From Pseudomonadota bacterium (GTDB taxonomy: Bacteria; Pseudomonadota; Gammaproteobacteria; Xanthomonadales; Xanthomonadaceae), in contig JAFEBX010000003.1 of the NCBI GenBank assembly GCA_018242425.1, forward strand, positions 186,001 to 250,000: 64,000 nucleotides of DNA, written 5' to 3'. The translations under genes were made by a program, and so were the position numbers. The notes beneath the pieces are model-generated. The model made no database searches. It saw nothing but the letters and a program-made list of their open reading frames with translations, and had not been told where the DNA came from. Positions 1-6,701 of the stretch are shown here, in pieces (positions within the stretch are counted from its first letter, which is position 1; every line of letters starts with the position of its first letter).

Positions 1-281
1 CGCTGGACGATCTGCGCGTACAGGCCGCTGGCCGGGCGATCGAGGCGCGGATCGGGCGTGATCGCCGGCGGCACCAGCGCATCGGTGACATCGAAATCGG
101 TACGCGCGGCGTAGGTCAGCGCGTAGTTCGACAACCGGTTGCGCAGGCTTTCCAGCGCGGTCTGCTCGAAGGCGCGATCAAGGGCGATGCCGACCAGGGC
201 GAGGAATGCGGCGAGGCCGATCGTGCCGAACAGCAACTGCCGGCGCAGCAGCGATCGCGGTTTCCAGAATTGCGCGCTCAT
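1..281 (-). CDS. phoQ: PhoQ-like sensor histidine kinase, partial (N-terminal part only)
   Basis: The reading frame runs off the left edge, so only about 93 N-terminal residues are visible. They comprise a short basic cytoplasmic start, one hydrophobic membrane segment at about residues 17-33, and the beginning of an extracytoplasmic region (RAFEQTALESLRNRL and onward) that is typical of a two-transmembrane sensor kinase. The HisKA and ATPase domains lie outside the window. The gene follows the phoP-like response regulator by 36 bp on the same strand, so the two form a two-component operon. In xanthomonads this pair responds to low divalent cations and acid pH and controls envelope and virulence genes. 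The assignment as PhoQ rests mainly on the neighbouring PhoP-like protein. The start at 281 is the ATG that begins MSAQFWKPRS. Confidence 0.8.
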   Translation of the reverse strand, partial: MSAQFWKPRSLLRRQLLFGTIGLAAFLALVGIALDRAFEQTALESLRNRLSNYALTYAARTDFDVTDALVPPAITPDPRLDRPASGLYAQIVQ

Positions 282-317
282 GCGCGAATGGCCACCGCGA
301 TCATCCCGTGCCGGCGA

Positions 318-1004
318 TCAGCTGTCGGCGTTGCGCGGAATCGCGAAGCGGTAGCCGCGGCCGCGCACGGTCTCGATCGGCTTGAGCGTGCCGTCGGCAT
401 CAAGCTTCTTGCGCAGGCGCCCGATGAACACCTCAAGCACGTTGGAGTCGCGATCGAAATCCTGCTGGTAGATGTGCTCGGTGAGGTCGGCCTTCGAGAC
501 CAGTTCGCCGGCGTGCATCATCAGGTATTCCAGCACCTTGTATTCGTAGCTGGTGAGGTCGATGTTCTGGCCGTTCACCGCCACCGTCTGTGCGGCGAGG
601 TCGAGCATCACCGGGCCGCATTCCAGCGACGGCTTGCTCCAGCCCGCGGCGCGGCGCACCAGCGCGTTGAGGCGCGCCAGCAGTTCCTCGACATGGAACG
701 GCTTGACCAGGTAATCGTCGGCCCCCTGCTTCAGGCCATCGACCTTGTCCTGCCAGCTGGAACGCGCGGTCAGGATCAGGATCGGGAACTGCTTGCCGTC
801 ATCGCGCAAGGCGCGGATCAGCTCCATGCCCGACATCTTGGGCAGGCCGAGATCGATGATCGCTACATCGAACGGAACCTCGCGGCCCATGTACAGGCCT
901 TCCTCGCCATCCTGCGCGGCATCCACGGCGAAGCCTTCGCGCTTCAGGCGCGCTGCAAGGGTCTCGCGCAACGGCGCTTCGTCTTCAACCAGCAGAATTC
1001 TCAT
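318..1004 (-). CDS. phoP: PhoP-like OmpR-family response regulator
   Basis: This 228-residue protein has an N-terminal receiver domain (about 1-115) with the acidic pocket E7/D8, the phospho-acceptor D51 in IIDLGLP, T/S and K residues in LTARSSWQDK and VKPFH, and a C-terminal winged-helix OmpR/PhoB domain (about 125-222) ending RGRGYRF. The sequence closely matches my recollection of Xanthomonas PhoP. It would bind promoter DNA once phosphorylated by the kinase encoded immediately downstream. A good ribosome site, AGGGAG, lies 7 bases before the ATG. A small secreted gene (1090-1464) lies 85 bp upstream on the same strand and may be co-transcribed. No canonical PhoP box was convincing in the short upstream gap. 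Confidence 0.9.
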   Translation of the reverse strand: MRILLVEDEAPLRETLAARLKREGFAVDAAQDGEEGLYMGREVPFDVAIIDLGLPKMSGMELIRALRDDGKQFPILILTARSSWQDKVDGLKQGADDYLVKPFHVEELLARLNALVRRAAGWSKPSLECGPVMLDLAAQTVAVNGQNIDLTSYEYKVLEYLMMHAGELVSKADLTEHIYQQDFDRDSNVLEVFIGRLRKKLDADGTLKPIETVRGRGYRFAIPRNADS

Positions 1005-1089
1005 CGTTCACTCCCTGTAGGCGGATGGCGGGCATCCACACGCATTCACTTTCTCATTCAGGATGTCGCGGCGATGTAAACGCGACCGC

Positions 1090-1464
1090 TCAGAATCCCG
1101 GCGAAACCATCATGACGCGAACCATGCCGTCAGCGCCCATGACCTTGATCCTGCACTGTACACGTCCGCCGAAGTCCATCGGCTGGACGGCCAGGACCTG
1201 GTCGCCGGGGGACAACGCCATGCTGCGGCCGCAATCACTGGCGCTGGGCCTGGGGCGGACGCTGGCCTCCATCGATGGCGTGGTGCGGGGGTCACGCCCA
1301 CCCTGCGGACCTGGGGCCGGCTGCGATTGCTCGTTCCTGCCCCCATGCGGTGGCGGGGGCCAGCTGCCGCCATTGCCGCCGCGATGCTGCGCCCACGCAG
1401 GCGTGCTACCGACGATCAGGATCGTCAGCGACGCAAACAGGGAAAGCCAGCGGGAACGGGACAT
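1090..1464 (-). CDS. Small secreted protein, PepSY-like C-terminus
   Basis: The protein has an N-terminal signal peptide (MSRSRWLSLFASL followed by a hydrophobic stretch and an AWA-Q cleavage site), a low-complexity Gly/Pro/Gln-rich middle, and a short C-terminal module ending in RIKVMGADGMVRVMMVSPGF. That ending resembles the second half of PepSY-type domains, with the pattern RVKVxxxDGxVRVVxV. Small PepSY-like genes directly upstream of phoP/phoQ are common in xanthomonads, where a role as a periplasmic modulator of the sensor kinase has been suspected but is not shown here. I chose the ATG at 1464 because it starts a clean signal peptide; an in-frame ATG at 1485 would add seven residues (MRRCVCI). 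Neither start has a strong ribosome site. Function remains inferred. Confidence 0.6.
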   Translation of the reverse strand: MSRSRWLSLFASLTILIVGSTPAWAQHRGGNGGSWPPPPHGGRNEQSQPAPGPQGGRDPRTTPSMEASVRPRPSASDCGRSMALSPGDQVLAVQPMDFGGRVQCRIKVMGADGMVRVMMVSPGF

Positions 1465-1546
1465 GATGCAGACACACCGACGCATTCAGGAGTCGTGCCA
1501 GCATGGGTCCCCGGCGGTGAATTCGTCCTTAATGATTTAACGCTAT

Positions 1547-1582
1547 CTGAATACTTCTGCGAACTTGATTGCAGAAGTTCAG
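1547..1582 (-). other. Imperfect hairpin upstream of the small secreted gene
   Basis: CTGAA-TA-CTTCTGC and GCAGAAG-TTCAG pair across a 10-base loop, with a 2-base bulge in one arm. The structure lies between the FMN-reductase gene end and the phoP-side secreted gene, right beside a second, stronger hairpin at 1587-1614. It could be an operator or part of a tandem terminator. I see no poly-T tract. Confidence 0.35.
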
Positions 1583-1586
1583 ATTG

Positions 1587-1614
1587 GGGCGATCGCACTC
1601 CCTTGCGATCGCCC
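1587..1614 (-). terminator. Hairpin terminator of the FMN-reductase gene
   Basis: A perfect 11-bp stem (GGGCGATCGCA / TGCGATCGCCC) with a 6-base loop starts 11 bp past the stop codon of the reductase at 1625-2179. On the minus strand only a weak T-containing run follows (CAATCT), so termination efficiency is uncertain. Confidence 0.55.
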
Positions 1615-1624
1615 ATCCCGCGAC

Positions 1625-2179
1625 TCAGGCAGCCTGCAGGTTCGCCTCTTCGACGGCGGCGACCAGTGCCGCCACGCCGGCGCGCAACGCCTCGAGGGTT
1701 TCCTCAGGCAGCACCTTGCCGGCGCCGAAGACTTCATGGCTGGACCCCAGGCCGACGGTGTCGTCGATCGGCTTGGCACCCGCGACGCCGAGTGCACGCA
1801 CGGCATCGCCGCGCGCCCACTTCGCCGCGTAGGGCGACATCGAGGCGCCGATGACCAGGGCCGGCATCCCGACCAGCGAACCACGGCCATAGGGACGCGA
1901 AGCCCAATCGATGGCGTTCTTGAGGCCGCCGGGCAGCGAACCGTTGTATTCGGGGGTGGCGACGATCACGGCGTCGGCCGCGGCGATCTCCTGGCGCAGT
2001 TTCTGCACCGGGACCGGGGTCTGGCCTTCGACGTCCAGATCTTCGGAATAGAACGGGAGGGCGGAGAAATCGACATTGGTGACTCGGCTACCAGCCGGCA
2101 ACAGGGCGGCGGCAGCATCGGCCAACAGGCGATTGTGGGAACCGGCGCGGAGGCTGCCGATCAGGGTGACGACGTTCAT
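1625..2179 (-). CDS. NAD(P)H-dependent FMN reductase (flavodoxin-like fold)
   Basis: This 184-residue protein belongs to the NADPH-dependent FMN reductase family (SsuE/ChrR/azoreductase group). The FMN-phosphate loop GSLRAGSHNR is at residues 8-17, and the second flavin-contacting motif PEYNGSLPGGLKNAIDW is near 75-91. Such enzymes reduce quinones, azo dyes or chromate, or supply reduced flavin; the substrate cannot be read from sequence. The ATG at 2179 is favoured over an upstream ATG at 2236 because it has AAAGGA 7 bases before it and starts the canonical beta strand MNVVTLIGS. The gene diverges from a MarR regulator and its promoter (-35 TTGACA, -10 TAATAT) overlaps MarR-type palindromes, so it is very probably that regulator's target and induced by an electrophile or aromatic compound. 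Confidence 0.88.
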   Translation of the reverse strand: MNVVTLIGSLRAGSHNRLLADAAAALLPAGSRVTNVDFSALPFYSEDLDVEGQTPVPVQKLRQEIAAADAVIVATPEYNGSLPGGLKNAIDWASRPYGRGSLVGMPALVIGASMSPYAAKWARGDAVRALGVAGAKPIDDTVGLGSSHEVFGAGKVLPEETLEALRAGVAALVAAVEEANLQAA

Positions 2180-2203
2180 GGATGATCCTTTGCCGGAGGG
2201 AGT

Positions 2204-2271
2204 GGTCAATCGCTTGATTGTCAAGCTATTGACCATATTAATCGGGAAAGAGAGAATGTCAAGCGCTTGAC
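2204..2271. promoter_or_regulatory. Tandem MarR-type operator palindromes
   Basis: A perfect 14-bp palindrome GTCAAGCGCTTGAC lies at 2258-2271. A longer imperfect inverted repeat at 2204-2234 (GGTCAATCGCTTGA / TCAAGCTATTGACC) contains two variants of the same half-site. The sites sit between the divergent reductase and MarR genes and flank the reductase promoter, as expected for an autoregulatory MarR operator. Confidence 0.7.
2235..2262 (-). promoter_or_regulatory. Sigma-70 promoter for the FMN-reductase gene
   Basis: On the minus strand, TTGACA (2262-2257) is followed after 16 bases by TAATAT (2240-2235). The -35 hexamer is part of the perfect MarR-type palindrome at 2258-2271, so a bound repressor would block RNA polymerase. 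Confidence 0.6.
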
Positions 2272-2297
2272 TTCAGTCCGGTCTAGAATTCGATTCC

Positions 2298-2765
2298 ATG
2301 AGTTCCCCCCCATCAAACGCCAAGCCCAAGCCCCTGCCCGTGGCCGCCTTGCTGGGCGCCGCCAAGGAAGCGTTCGCCGCGGAGTTCGACGCCCGAATCA
2401 AGGCCAGCAACATGAGCGCGCTGTCACTGGCGCATGCCCACAACGTTCTGCGCCATCTCGGCAACGGGCCGCTGCGCGCAAGTGCGATCACCGACCGCTG
2501 CGGCGTGACCAAGCAGGCGGTGAGCCAGCAGATCGCCCACCTCCAGCGCAGCGGCTTCGTGCGCGCCCTGCCCGATCCCGACGACCAGCGCGCACGCCTG
2601 ATCGAACTCACCGAATGCGGCCACGCCGCCCAGCTGCTGGTGAAGCAACTGTTCGCCGACATCGAGCGCGACTGGACCAAGCGCATCGGCAAGGAGCAGA
2701 TGTCGATCCTGCGCGAAGCGCTGGCCACCATCGGCGCCGATCACATGCCCGACAGTTGCAGCTGA
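2298..2765 (+). CDS. MarR-family transcriptional regulator
   Basis: This 155-residue protein has a winged helix-turn-helix of MarR type. The recognition region ITDRCGVTKQAVSQQIAHLQ lies at about residues 62-81, followed by the wing ALPDPDDQRARLIELTECG, which contains the conserved D-x-R-D-x-R-like pattern (DPDDQRARLIELT). The N-terminal 20 residues are Pro/Lys/Ala rich and probably disordered. MarR proteins act as dimeric repressors released by phenolic or electrophilic ligands or by cysteine oxidation. The gene diverges from the FMN reductase at 1625-2179, and palindromes between the two are plausible binding sites. It converges almost directly with dusA, the two stops being 9 bp apart. Confidence 0.88.
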   Translation: MSSPPSNAKPKPLPVAALLGAAKEAFAAEFDARIKASNMSALSLAHAHNVLRHLGNGPLRASAITDRCGVTKQAVSQQIAHLQRSGFVRALPDPDDQRARLIELTECGHAAQLLVKQLFADIERDWTKRIGKEQMSILREALATIGADHMPDSCS

Positions 2766-2774
2766 CCCGATGTT

Positions 2775-3767
2775 TCAGGCGGCGAGCGGCCGCGACGTCA
2801 CCGCCAGCGCTTCCTCCAGCAGGCCGATGCCGGCGTTCGCGCGCACCACGCCTTCGCTCAACACCTGGCGGAACATGCGTCCGCCCGGCTGGCCATGGAA
2901 CAGGCCGAGCACGTGGCGGGTGATGTGCTTGAGCGCGACGCCGCGCTCGAGCTGGCGTTCGACATAGGGGAAGTACGTGCGCAGCAGTTCTTCGCGGCCG
3001 CGCAGTTCGCCGCCGAACATCGCCACCTGCAGGCGATGCAGGGTGTAGGGATCGTGATAGGCGGCGCGACCGAGCATCACGCCATCGACATGCTCGAGAT
3101 GCGCCAGCGCGGCATCGACTTCGGTGATGCCGCCGTTCAACAGCACCGTCATGCCAGGGCGTTCGCTTTTCAGGCGATAGGCCCAGTCGTAGCGCAACGG
3201 AGGCACTTCGCGGTTTTCCTTGGGCGACAGTCCCTTCAGCCACGCATTGCGTGCGTGCACGACGATGAAGGCGGAGCCGGCGGCGTCCATGCGATCGACG
3301 AAATCGCGGAAGGCGGCGTAATCGTTGTCGTCGTCGACGCCCAGCCGGCACTTCACCGTCACCGGGACCGCACCATCCACCGCATCGACCATCGCCCGCA
3401 CGCAATCGGCGACCAGTGCCGGTTCGCGCATCAGGCAGGCGCCGAAGCGCCCGGCCTGGACGCGATCGGACGGGCAGCCGCAGTTGAGGTTCACTTCATC
3501 GAACCCCTGCTCGACGCAGATGCGCGCGGCCTGCGCGAGCAGCGCGGGATCGCTGCCGCCCAGCTGCACCGCAACCGGGTGTTCGCTCGGATCCATCGCC
3601 AGCAGATGCGAACGGTCGCCGTGAATCACCGCATTGGCATGCACCATCTCGGTGTAGAGCAGCGCATTCGGCGCCAGCACGCGATGGAAGGCCCGGCAAT
3701 GGGTGTCGGTCCAGTCCATCATCGGCGCGACCGAGAGACGGATGGCGTTGGCGGAGGGTTGTGTCAT
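2775..3767 (-). CDS. dusA: tRNA-dihydrouridine(20/20a) synthase DusA
   Basis: This 330-residue FMN enzyme reduces uridine to dihydrouridine at positions 20/20a of the tRNA D-loop with NADPH. The N-terminal flavin-binding motif LSVAPMMDWTD is at residues 11-21, and the catalytic cysteine is C98 within the DusA-type signature NLNCGCPSDRVQAGRFGACLM. The later motifs VKCRLGVDDDNDY, HARNAWLKGLSPKENR and LNGGI also match DusA rather than DusB or DusC. The open frame extends upstream to 3896, but the ATG at 3767 begins the homologous region, and the longer frame would overlap the preceding PhyH-family gene. The gene lies 25 bp past the end of that gene and may be read through from the alginate-operon promoter. 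Confidence 0.95.
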   Translation of the reverse strand: MTQPSANAIRLSVAPMMDWTDTHCRAFHRVLAPNALLYTEMVHANAVIHGDRSHLLAMDPSEHPVAVQLGGSDPALLAQAARICVEQGFDEVNLNCGCPSDRVQAGRFGACLMREPALVADCVRAMVDAVDGAVPVTVKCRLGVDDDNDYAAFRDFVDRMDAAGSAFIVVHARNAWLKGLSPKENREVPPLRYDWAYRLKSERPGMTVLLNGGITEVDAALAHLEHVDGVMLGRAAYHDPYTLHRLQVAMFGGELRGREELLRTYFPYVERQLERGVALKHITRHVLGLFHGQPGGRMFRQVLSEGVVRANAGIGLLEEALAVTSRPLAA

Positions 3768-3792
3768 CCGCCTATTGTCGCAGAGGCGCGGG

Positions 3793-4581
3793 TCAGAACC
3801 TGTTGACGAGATTGCGCACGCGCCAAGTGAAGTGCTTGAGCGGGTTGCGCTTCGCCGAAGACGGATGCGGGATCCAGTCCGGCTCGAAATAGGCACGAAT
3901 CCGCTTGCTCTGGCCGGGCCGCCAGTACCTGCAACCGGCGAAATAATAATGCGTGACCTGCGACTTGCGCGTCAGCGATTTGTTCCGCCGCAGCGATCCG
4001 CCGTGCAGCACGTTGGCCGCCCAGATCACGATCTGGCCCTTGCGGATAGTCGCATGCAACGGCTCGAAACGATGCTGGGAGATCGTGGTTTCAATGTAGC
4101 GTTCGTAGTGCGGGTAGGACGCGTAACTCGGTACGACGCCGATATCCTCGAAATTGATTTCGGCAAGATGCTGGCTGCCGGGGTAGTACACCAGCGGCCC
4201 CTGATCCGGTCCAATGTCTTCCAGCGCCAGCCAGACGCCGCACATCATGCCGAAGGGCTCGCTGTTGAAGTGGATCGAATCGGCGTGCGCGCGCTGCTCC
4301 GTACCGCGTGGGAAGTTCAGCGTCTGGAACGGCCGCGGCGTCGCGCCGTAAAGCTTCTCCAGCATCGCAAGGATCGGCTGATGGGTTGCCGCGGCATATA
4401 TGTGCCGGGAATGCCGCCAGGCATCCTGGATACGTCCGGCGAGATACTCGTCGCGTGTCGCAGCCGGCAATGCATCGAGATCGGCAAGAATGCCGTCGAG
4501 CACGTCCGGGGCAATACCGCTCTCGACGGTCAGGATACCGTCGCGATGAAAGGCCTCGACATCGGCCGCCGTGATGGACAT
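3793..4581 (-). CDS. Phytanoyl-CoA dioxygenase (PhyH) family protein
   Basis: This 262-residue protein has the features of Fe(II)/2-oxoglutarate oxygenases of the PhyH family. It has an HxD iron motif (H99-A-D101) and a distal histidine H193 in VLHGGS with Arg198/199 nearby for the oxo-acid; GPLVYYPGSQHL is a typical PhyH strand. The family hydroxylates small molecules as varied as phytanoyl-CoA, ectoine, halogenated compounds and sugar-linked metabolites, so the substrate is not predictable. It starts 3 bp after the stop of the tautomerase gene and is the sixth gene of a minus-strand run that includes PL17 lyase, MFS, SDR and KdgK, which suggests a role in uronate or alginate metabolism. That link is inference from gene order only. 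Confidence 0.82.
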   Translation of the reverse strand: MSITAADVEAFHRDGILTVESGIAPDVLDGILADLDALPAATRDEYLAGRIQDAWRHSRHIYAAATHQPILAMLEKLYGATPRPFQTLNFPRGTEQRAHADSIHFNSEPFGMMCGVWLALEDIGPDQGPLVYYPGSQHLAEINFEDIGVVPSYASYPHYERYIETTISQHRFEPLHATIRKGQIVIWAANVLHGGSLRRNKSLTRKSQVTHYYFAGCRYWRPGQSKRIRAYFEPDWIPHPSSAKRNPLKHFTWRVRNLVNRF

Positions 4582-4584
4582 GAC

Positions 4585-4794
4585 TCAACCCCGGGATGGG
4601 AGAGCCTTGAATATATCGCTGTAAGGTACCCCGCCCTTCGATTTCGAATCGGCGGGCGACTCGACGATCTGCACGACGATGCCAGCGGCCGGCACCTCGA
4701 AATGCTCGGCGACGGCTTCAGTAATGGCTTTCATCAGGCGGCGCTTCTGTTCCGGCGTGCGTCCGGACAGTGCGTGAACAATGACTTCGGGCAT
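4585..4794 (-). CDS. 4-oxalocrotonate tautomerase-family protein
   Basis: This 69-residue protein begins Met-Pro, so processing would expose the N-terminal proline that acts as general base in this family. PEVIVHALSGRTPEQKRRLMKAITEAVAEHFEV is a standard beta-alpha tautomerase pattern, followed by VQIVESPADSKSKGGVPYSD. The length is typical for 4-OT subunits, which form hexamers or dimers. A GGAG ribosome site precedes the start by 7 bases. It sits between kdgK (34 bp upstream) and the PhyH gene (3 bp downstream) in the alginate/uronate operon. An enol-keto tautomerase could plausibly act on unsaturated uronate or 2-keto acid intermediates, but no experiment known to me shows this. Confidence 0.85.
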   Translation of the reverse strand: MPEVIVHALSGRTPEQKRRLMKAITEAVAEHFEVPAAGIVVQIVESPADSKSKGGVPYSDIFKALPSRG

Positions 4795-4828
4795 GCGGTT
4801 TCTCCAGCGGCTGCGCGGATGGCGGGGG

Positions 4829-5956
4829 TCAACGACGCGCGGCGACGCGATCGCCCCGCACCGCCGCCTCGACTTCCTCTTTCGTCACGACGGCGTTGTC
4901 GCCCGCGGTGGTCATCGCCAGCGCGCCGTGGGCAACGGCGAGTTCGAGTGCGCGGCGCGGATCGCTTCCGTCCAGCAACCCGTGGATAAGCCCGGCGACG
5001 AAGGCATCGCCCCCGCCGACGCGATCGAAAATCTCGATCTCACGCACTACGGTGGCGTGGCGTTGTCCGCGCATGTGCAACACGCCACCCCAGACGTTGC
5101 GCGTCGCCGAGACGGCATCGCGGACCGGGCAGGCGATGATGCGCAGCCTGGGGAATCGCTCGAAGGCGCGCGCCGCGGCAGCGTCGAGAGCCGCCGTGTC
5201 CACTGGCGAGGTTCGCGCCTGGATGTCGGACAAGTCGAGATCGAGGCAGGCGGCCATCGACAATTCATCGGCGATCAGCACGTCGCACTCGGCGACGATT
5301 CCGGTATTGGCGCGGCGCGCGGCATCGGGCCGCGGATGCGCCTGCCACAGGCTGGCGCGGTAATTCAGATCGTAGGACGTGGCGGCGCCGGCACGCCGTG
5401 CCGCGGCGATCGCCGCAATCGCGGTTTCGGCGGTGGACTCCGACAACGCGCTGAATATGCCGCCGGTGTGCAACCAGCGCGTGGCCGCGCACAGCGCGGC
5501 GAGATCGAAGCTGTCTGGCCGCAACTGCGAAGCCGCCGAGCGCGCGCGATCGGAGACGCCCAGCGCGGCTCGCAGTCCGAATCCGCGCTCGGTGAAATTC
5601 AGGCCCATGCGCACGTCGCGACCGATGGGGTCGGCGTCGCGCCAGACGATCGCCGAGGTGTCGACGCCGCCCGCGCGCATCAGCGATTCCGCAAGCACGC
5701 CCAGTTCGTTGCGCGGCAACGCGGTCAGGATCGCGGTGTCGCGCCCGAAGGTGGCGGACAGGCCGCGCGCGACGTTGTATTCGCCGCCGCCCTCATGCAC
5801 GTCGAAGGATCGCGCGTTGCGGATGCGTCCCACGCCCGGGTCCAGGCGCAGCATCACCTCTCCCAGCGCGATGCAGTCCCAGCGCCGCTGCCCCGCCGCG
5901 GGAATGTCGGGGACCTGCCCGGACATGTCAGGAGAACCAGGTGCCGCCGTTGACAT
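4829..5956 (-). CDS. kdgK: 2-keto-3-deoxygluconate kinase (PfkB family)
   Basis: This PfkB-family sugar kinase phosphorylates 2-keto-3-deoxygluconate (KDG) to KDPG, the last step before the Entner-Doudoroff aldolase. Visible signatures are the substrate-side motif GGGEYNVARGLS and the C-terminal PfkB signature DRVGGGDAFVAGL with the catalytic aspartate. The ATG at 5956 has AGGGAG 9 bases upstream and overlaps the SDR gene by about 29 bp; the in-frame ATG at 5926, just past the SDR stop, is possible but has no ribosome site. The context (oligoalginate lyase, uronate transporter, SDR) supports KDG as substrate. No KDPG aldolase gene is in the window, so the final cleavage must be encoded elsewhere. 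Confidence 0.88.
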   Translation of the reverse strand: MSTAAPGSPDMSGQVPDIPAAGQRRWDCIALGEVMLRLDPGVGRIRNARSFDVHEGGGEYNVARGLSATFGRDTAILTALPRNELGVLAESLMRAGGVDTSAIVWRDADPIGRDVRMGLNFTERGFGLRAALGVSDRARSAASQLRPDSFDLAALCAATRWLHTGGIFSALSESTAETAIAAIAAARRAGAATSYDLNYRASLWQAHPRPDAARRANTGIVAECDVLIADELSMAACLDLDLSDIQARTSPVDTAALDAAAARAFERFPRLRIIACPVRDAVSATRNVWGGVLHMRGQRHATVVREIEIFDRVGGGDAFVAGLIHGLLDGSDPRRALELAVAHGALAMTTAGDNAVVTKEEVEAAVRGDRVAARR

Positions 5957-6701
5957 CGATGTTCGCTCCCTGGATGAAGCTCGCCGCATCCGAAGCAAGG
6001 TACAGCGCGGCATCGGCAGCTTCGTCGGCACGCCCCTCGCGGCGCAGCGGCGTGGCGTTCGCCACCGCCTGTCGCACTTCGGGCCGGGTGAATTCGTCAT
6101 GGAAACGCGTCGCGATCATTCCGCAGCACAGCCCGTTGACGCGGATGCCGCGCGGCCCGAGTTCCTTGGCCATGGCGCGGGTGAAGGTCATGACCGCCGC
6201 CTTGGATGCGGCATACAGCGCCGATCCCGGGCCGCCGCCATCGCGTCCCGCTTGCGAGGCGAAGTTCACGATCGCGCCGCCGCTCGGCATGTGCGGCACG
6301 ACCGCCTGGGTGGCGAACACCACGGAGCGCAAGTTGACGTCCATCACCCGGGTGTAGAACTCGCCATCGAATTCCGCCAGCGGACGTCGCGCCAGCAAGC
6401 CTCCGGCGACATTGACGAGGATGTCGATGCGATCACCGAAACGCTCGCGGCACGCCGCCACCAGTCCGGCCACGCCATCATCGCGGGCCATGTCGGCGCG
6501 ATGCAGCATCGCGGTGCCGTGCGCGGCCTCGATGATGCGCAGCGTTTCGGTCGCGCTTGCTTCGTCGTGCGCGTAGTTGATGCAGACTTTCGCGCCCGCC
6601 GCCGCCAGCTTCACCGAAACCGCACGCCCGATGTCACGGCCGCCACCGGTGACGATCGCCACCTTGTTCTTGAACGTCATCGCTGTTGTCTCCGTCGTCA
6701 T
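5928..6701 (-). CDS. SDR-family oxidoreductase, probable DEH (unsaturated uronate) reductase
   Basis: This 257-residue classical short-chain dehydrogenase has a TGGGRDIG nucleotide loop (residues 18-25), NVAGG near 97-101, and the catalytic tetrad N123, S149, Y163, K167. In alginate catabolism an SDR reduces 4-deoxy-L-erythro-5-hexoseulose uronate (DEH) to KDG, and here the gene lies between the transporter and the KDG kinase, which fits that step well. The start at 6701 overlaps the transporter stop (ATGA), implying translational coupling; a second ATG at 6680 is eight codons in. Cofactor preference cannot be settled, although the R at position 22 in the loop would be compatible with NADPH. 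The substrate is inferred from context. Confidence 0.85.
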   Translation of the reverse strand: MTTETTAMTFKNKVAIVTGGGRDIGRAVSVKLAAAGAKVCINYAHDEASATETLRIIEAAHGTAMLHRADMARDDGVAGLVAACRERFGDRIDILVNVAGGLLARRPLAEFDGEFYTRVMDVNLRSVVFATQAVVPHMPSGGAIVNFASQAGRDGGGPGSALYAASKAAVMTFTRAMAKELGPRGIRVNGLCCGMIATRFHDEFTRPEVRQAVANATPLRREGRADEAADAALYLASDAASFIQGANIDVNGGTWFS

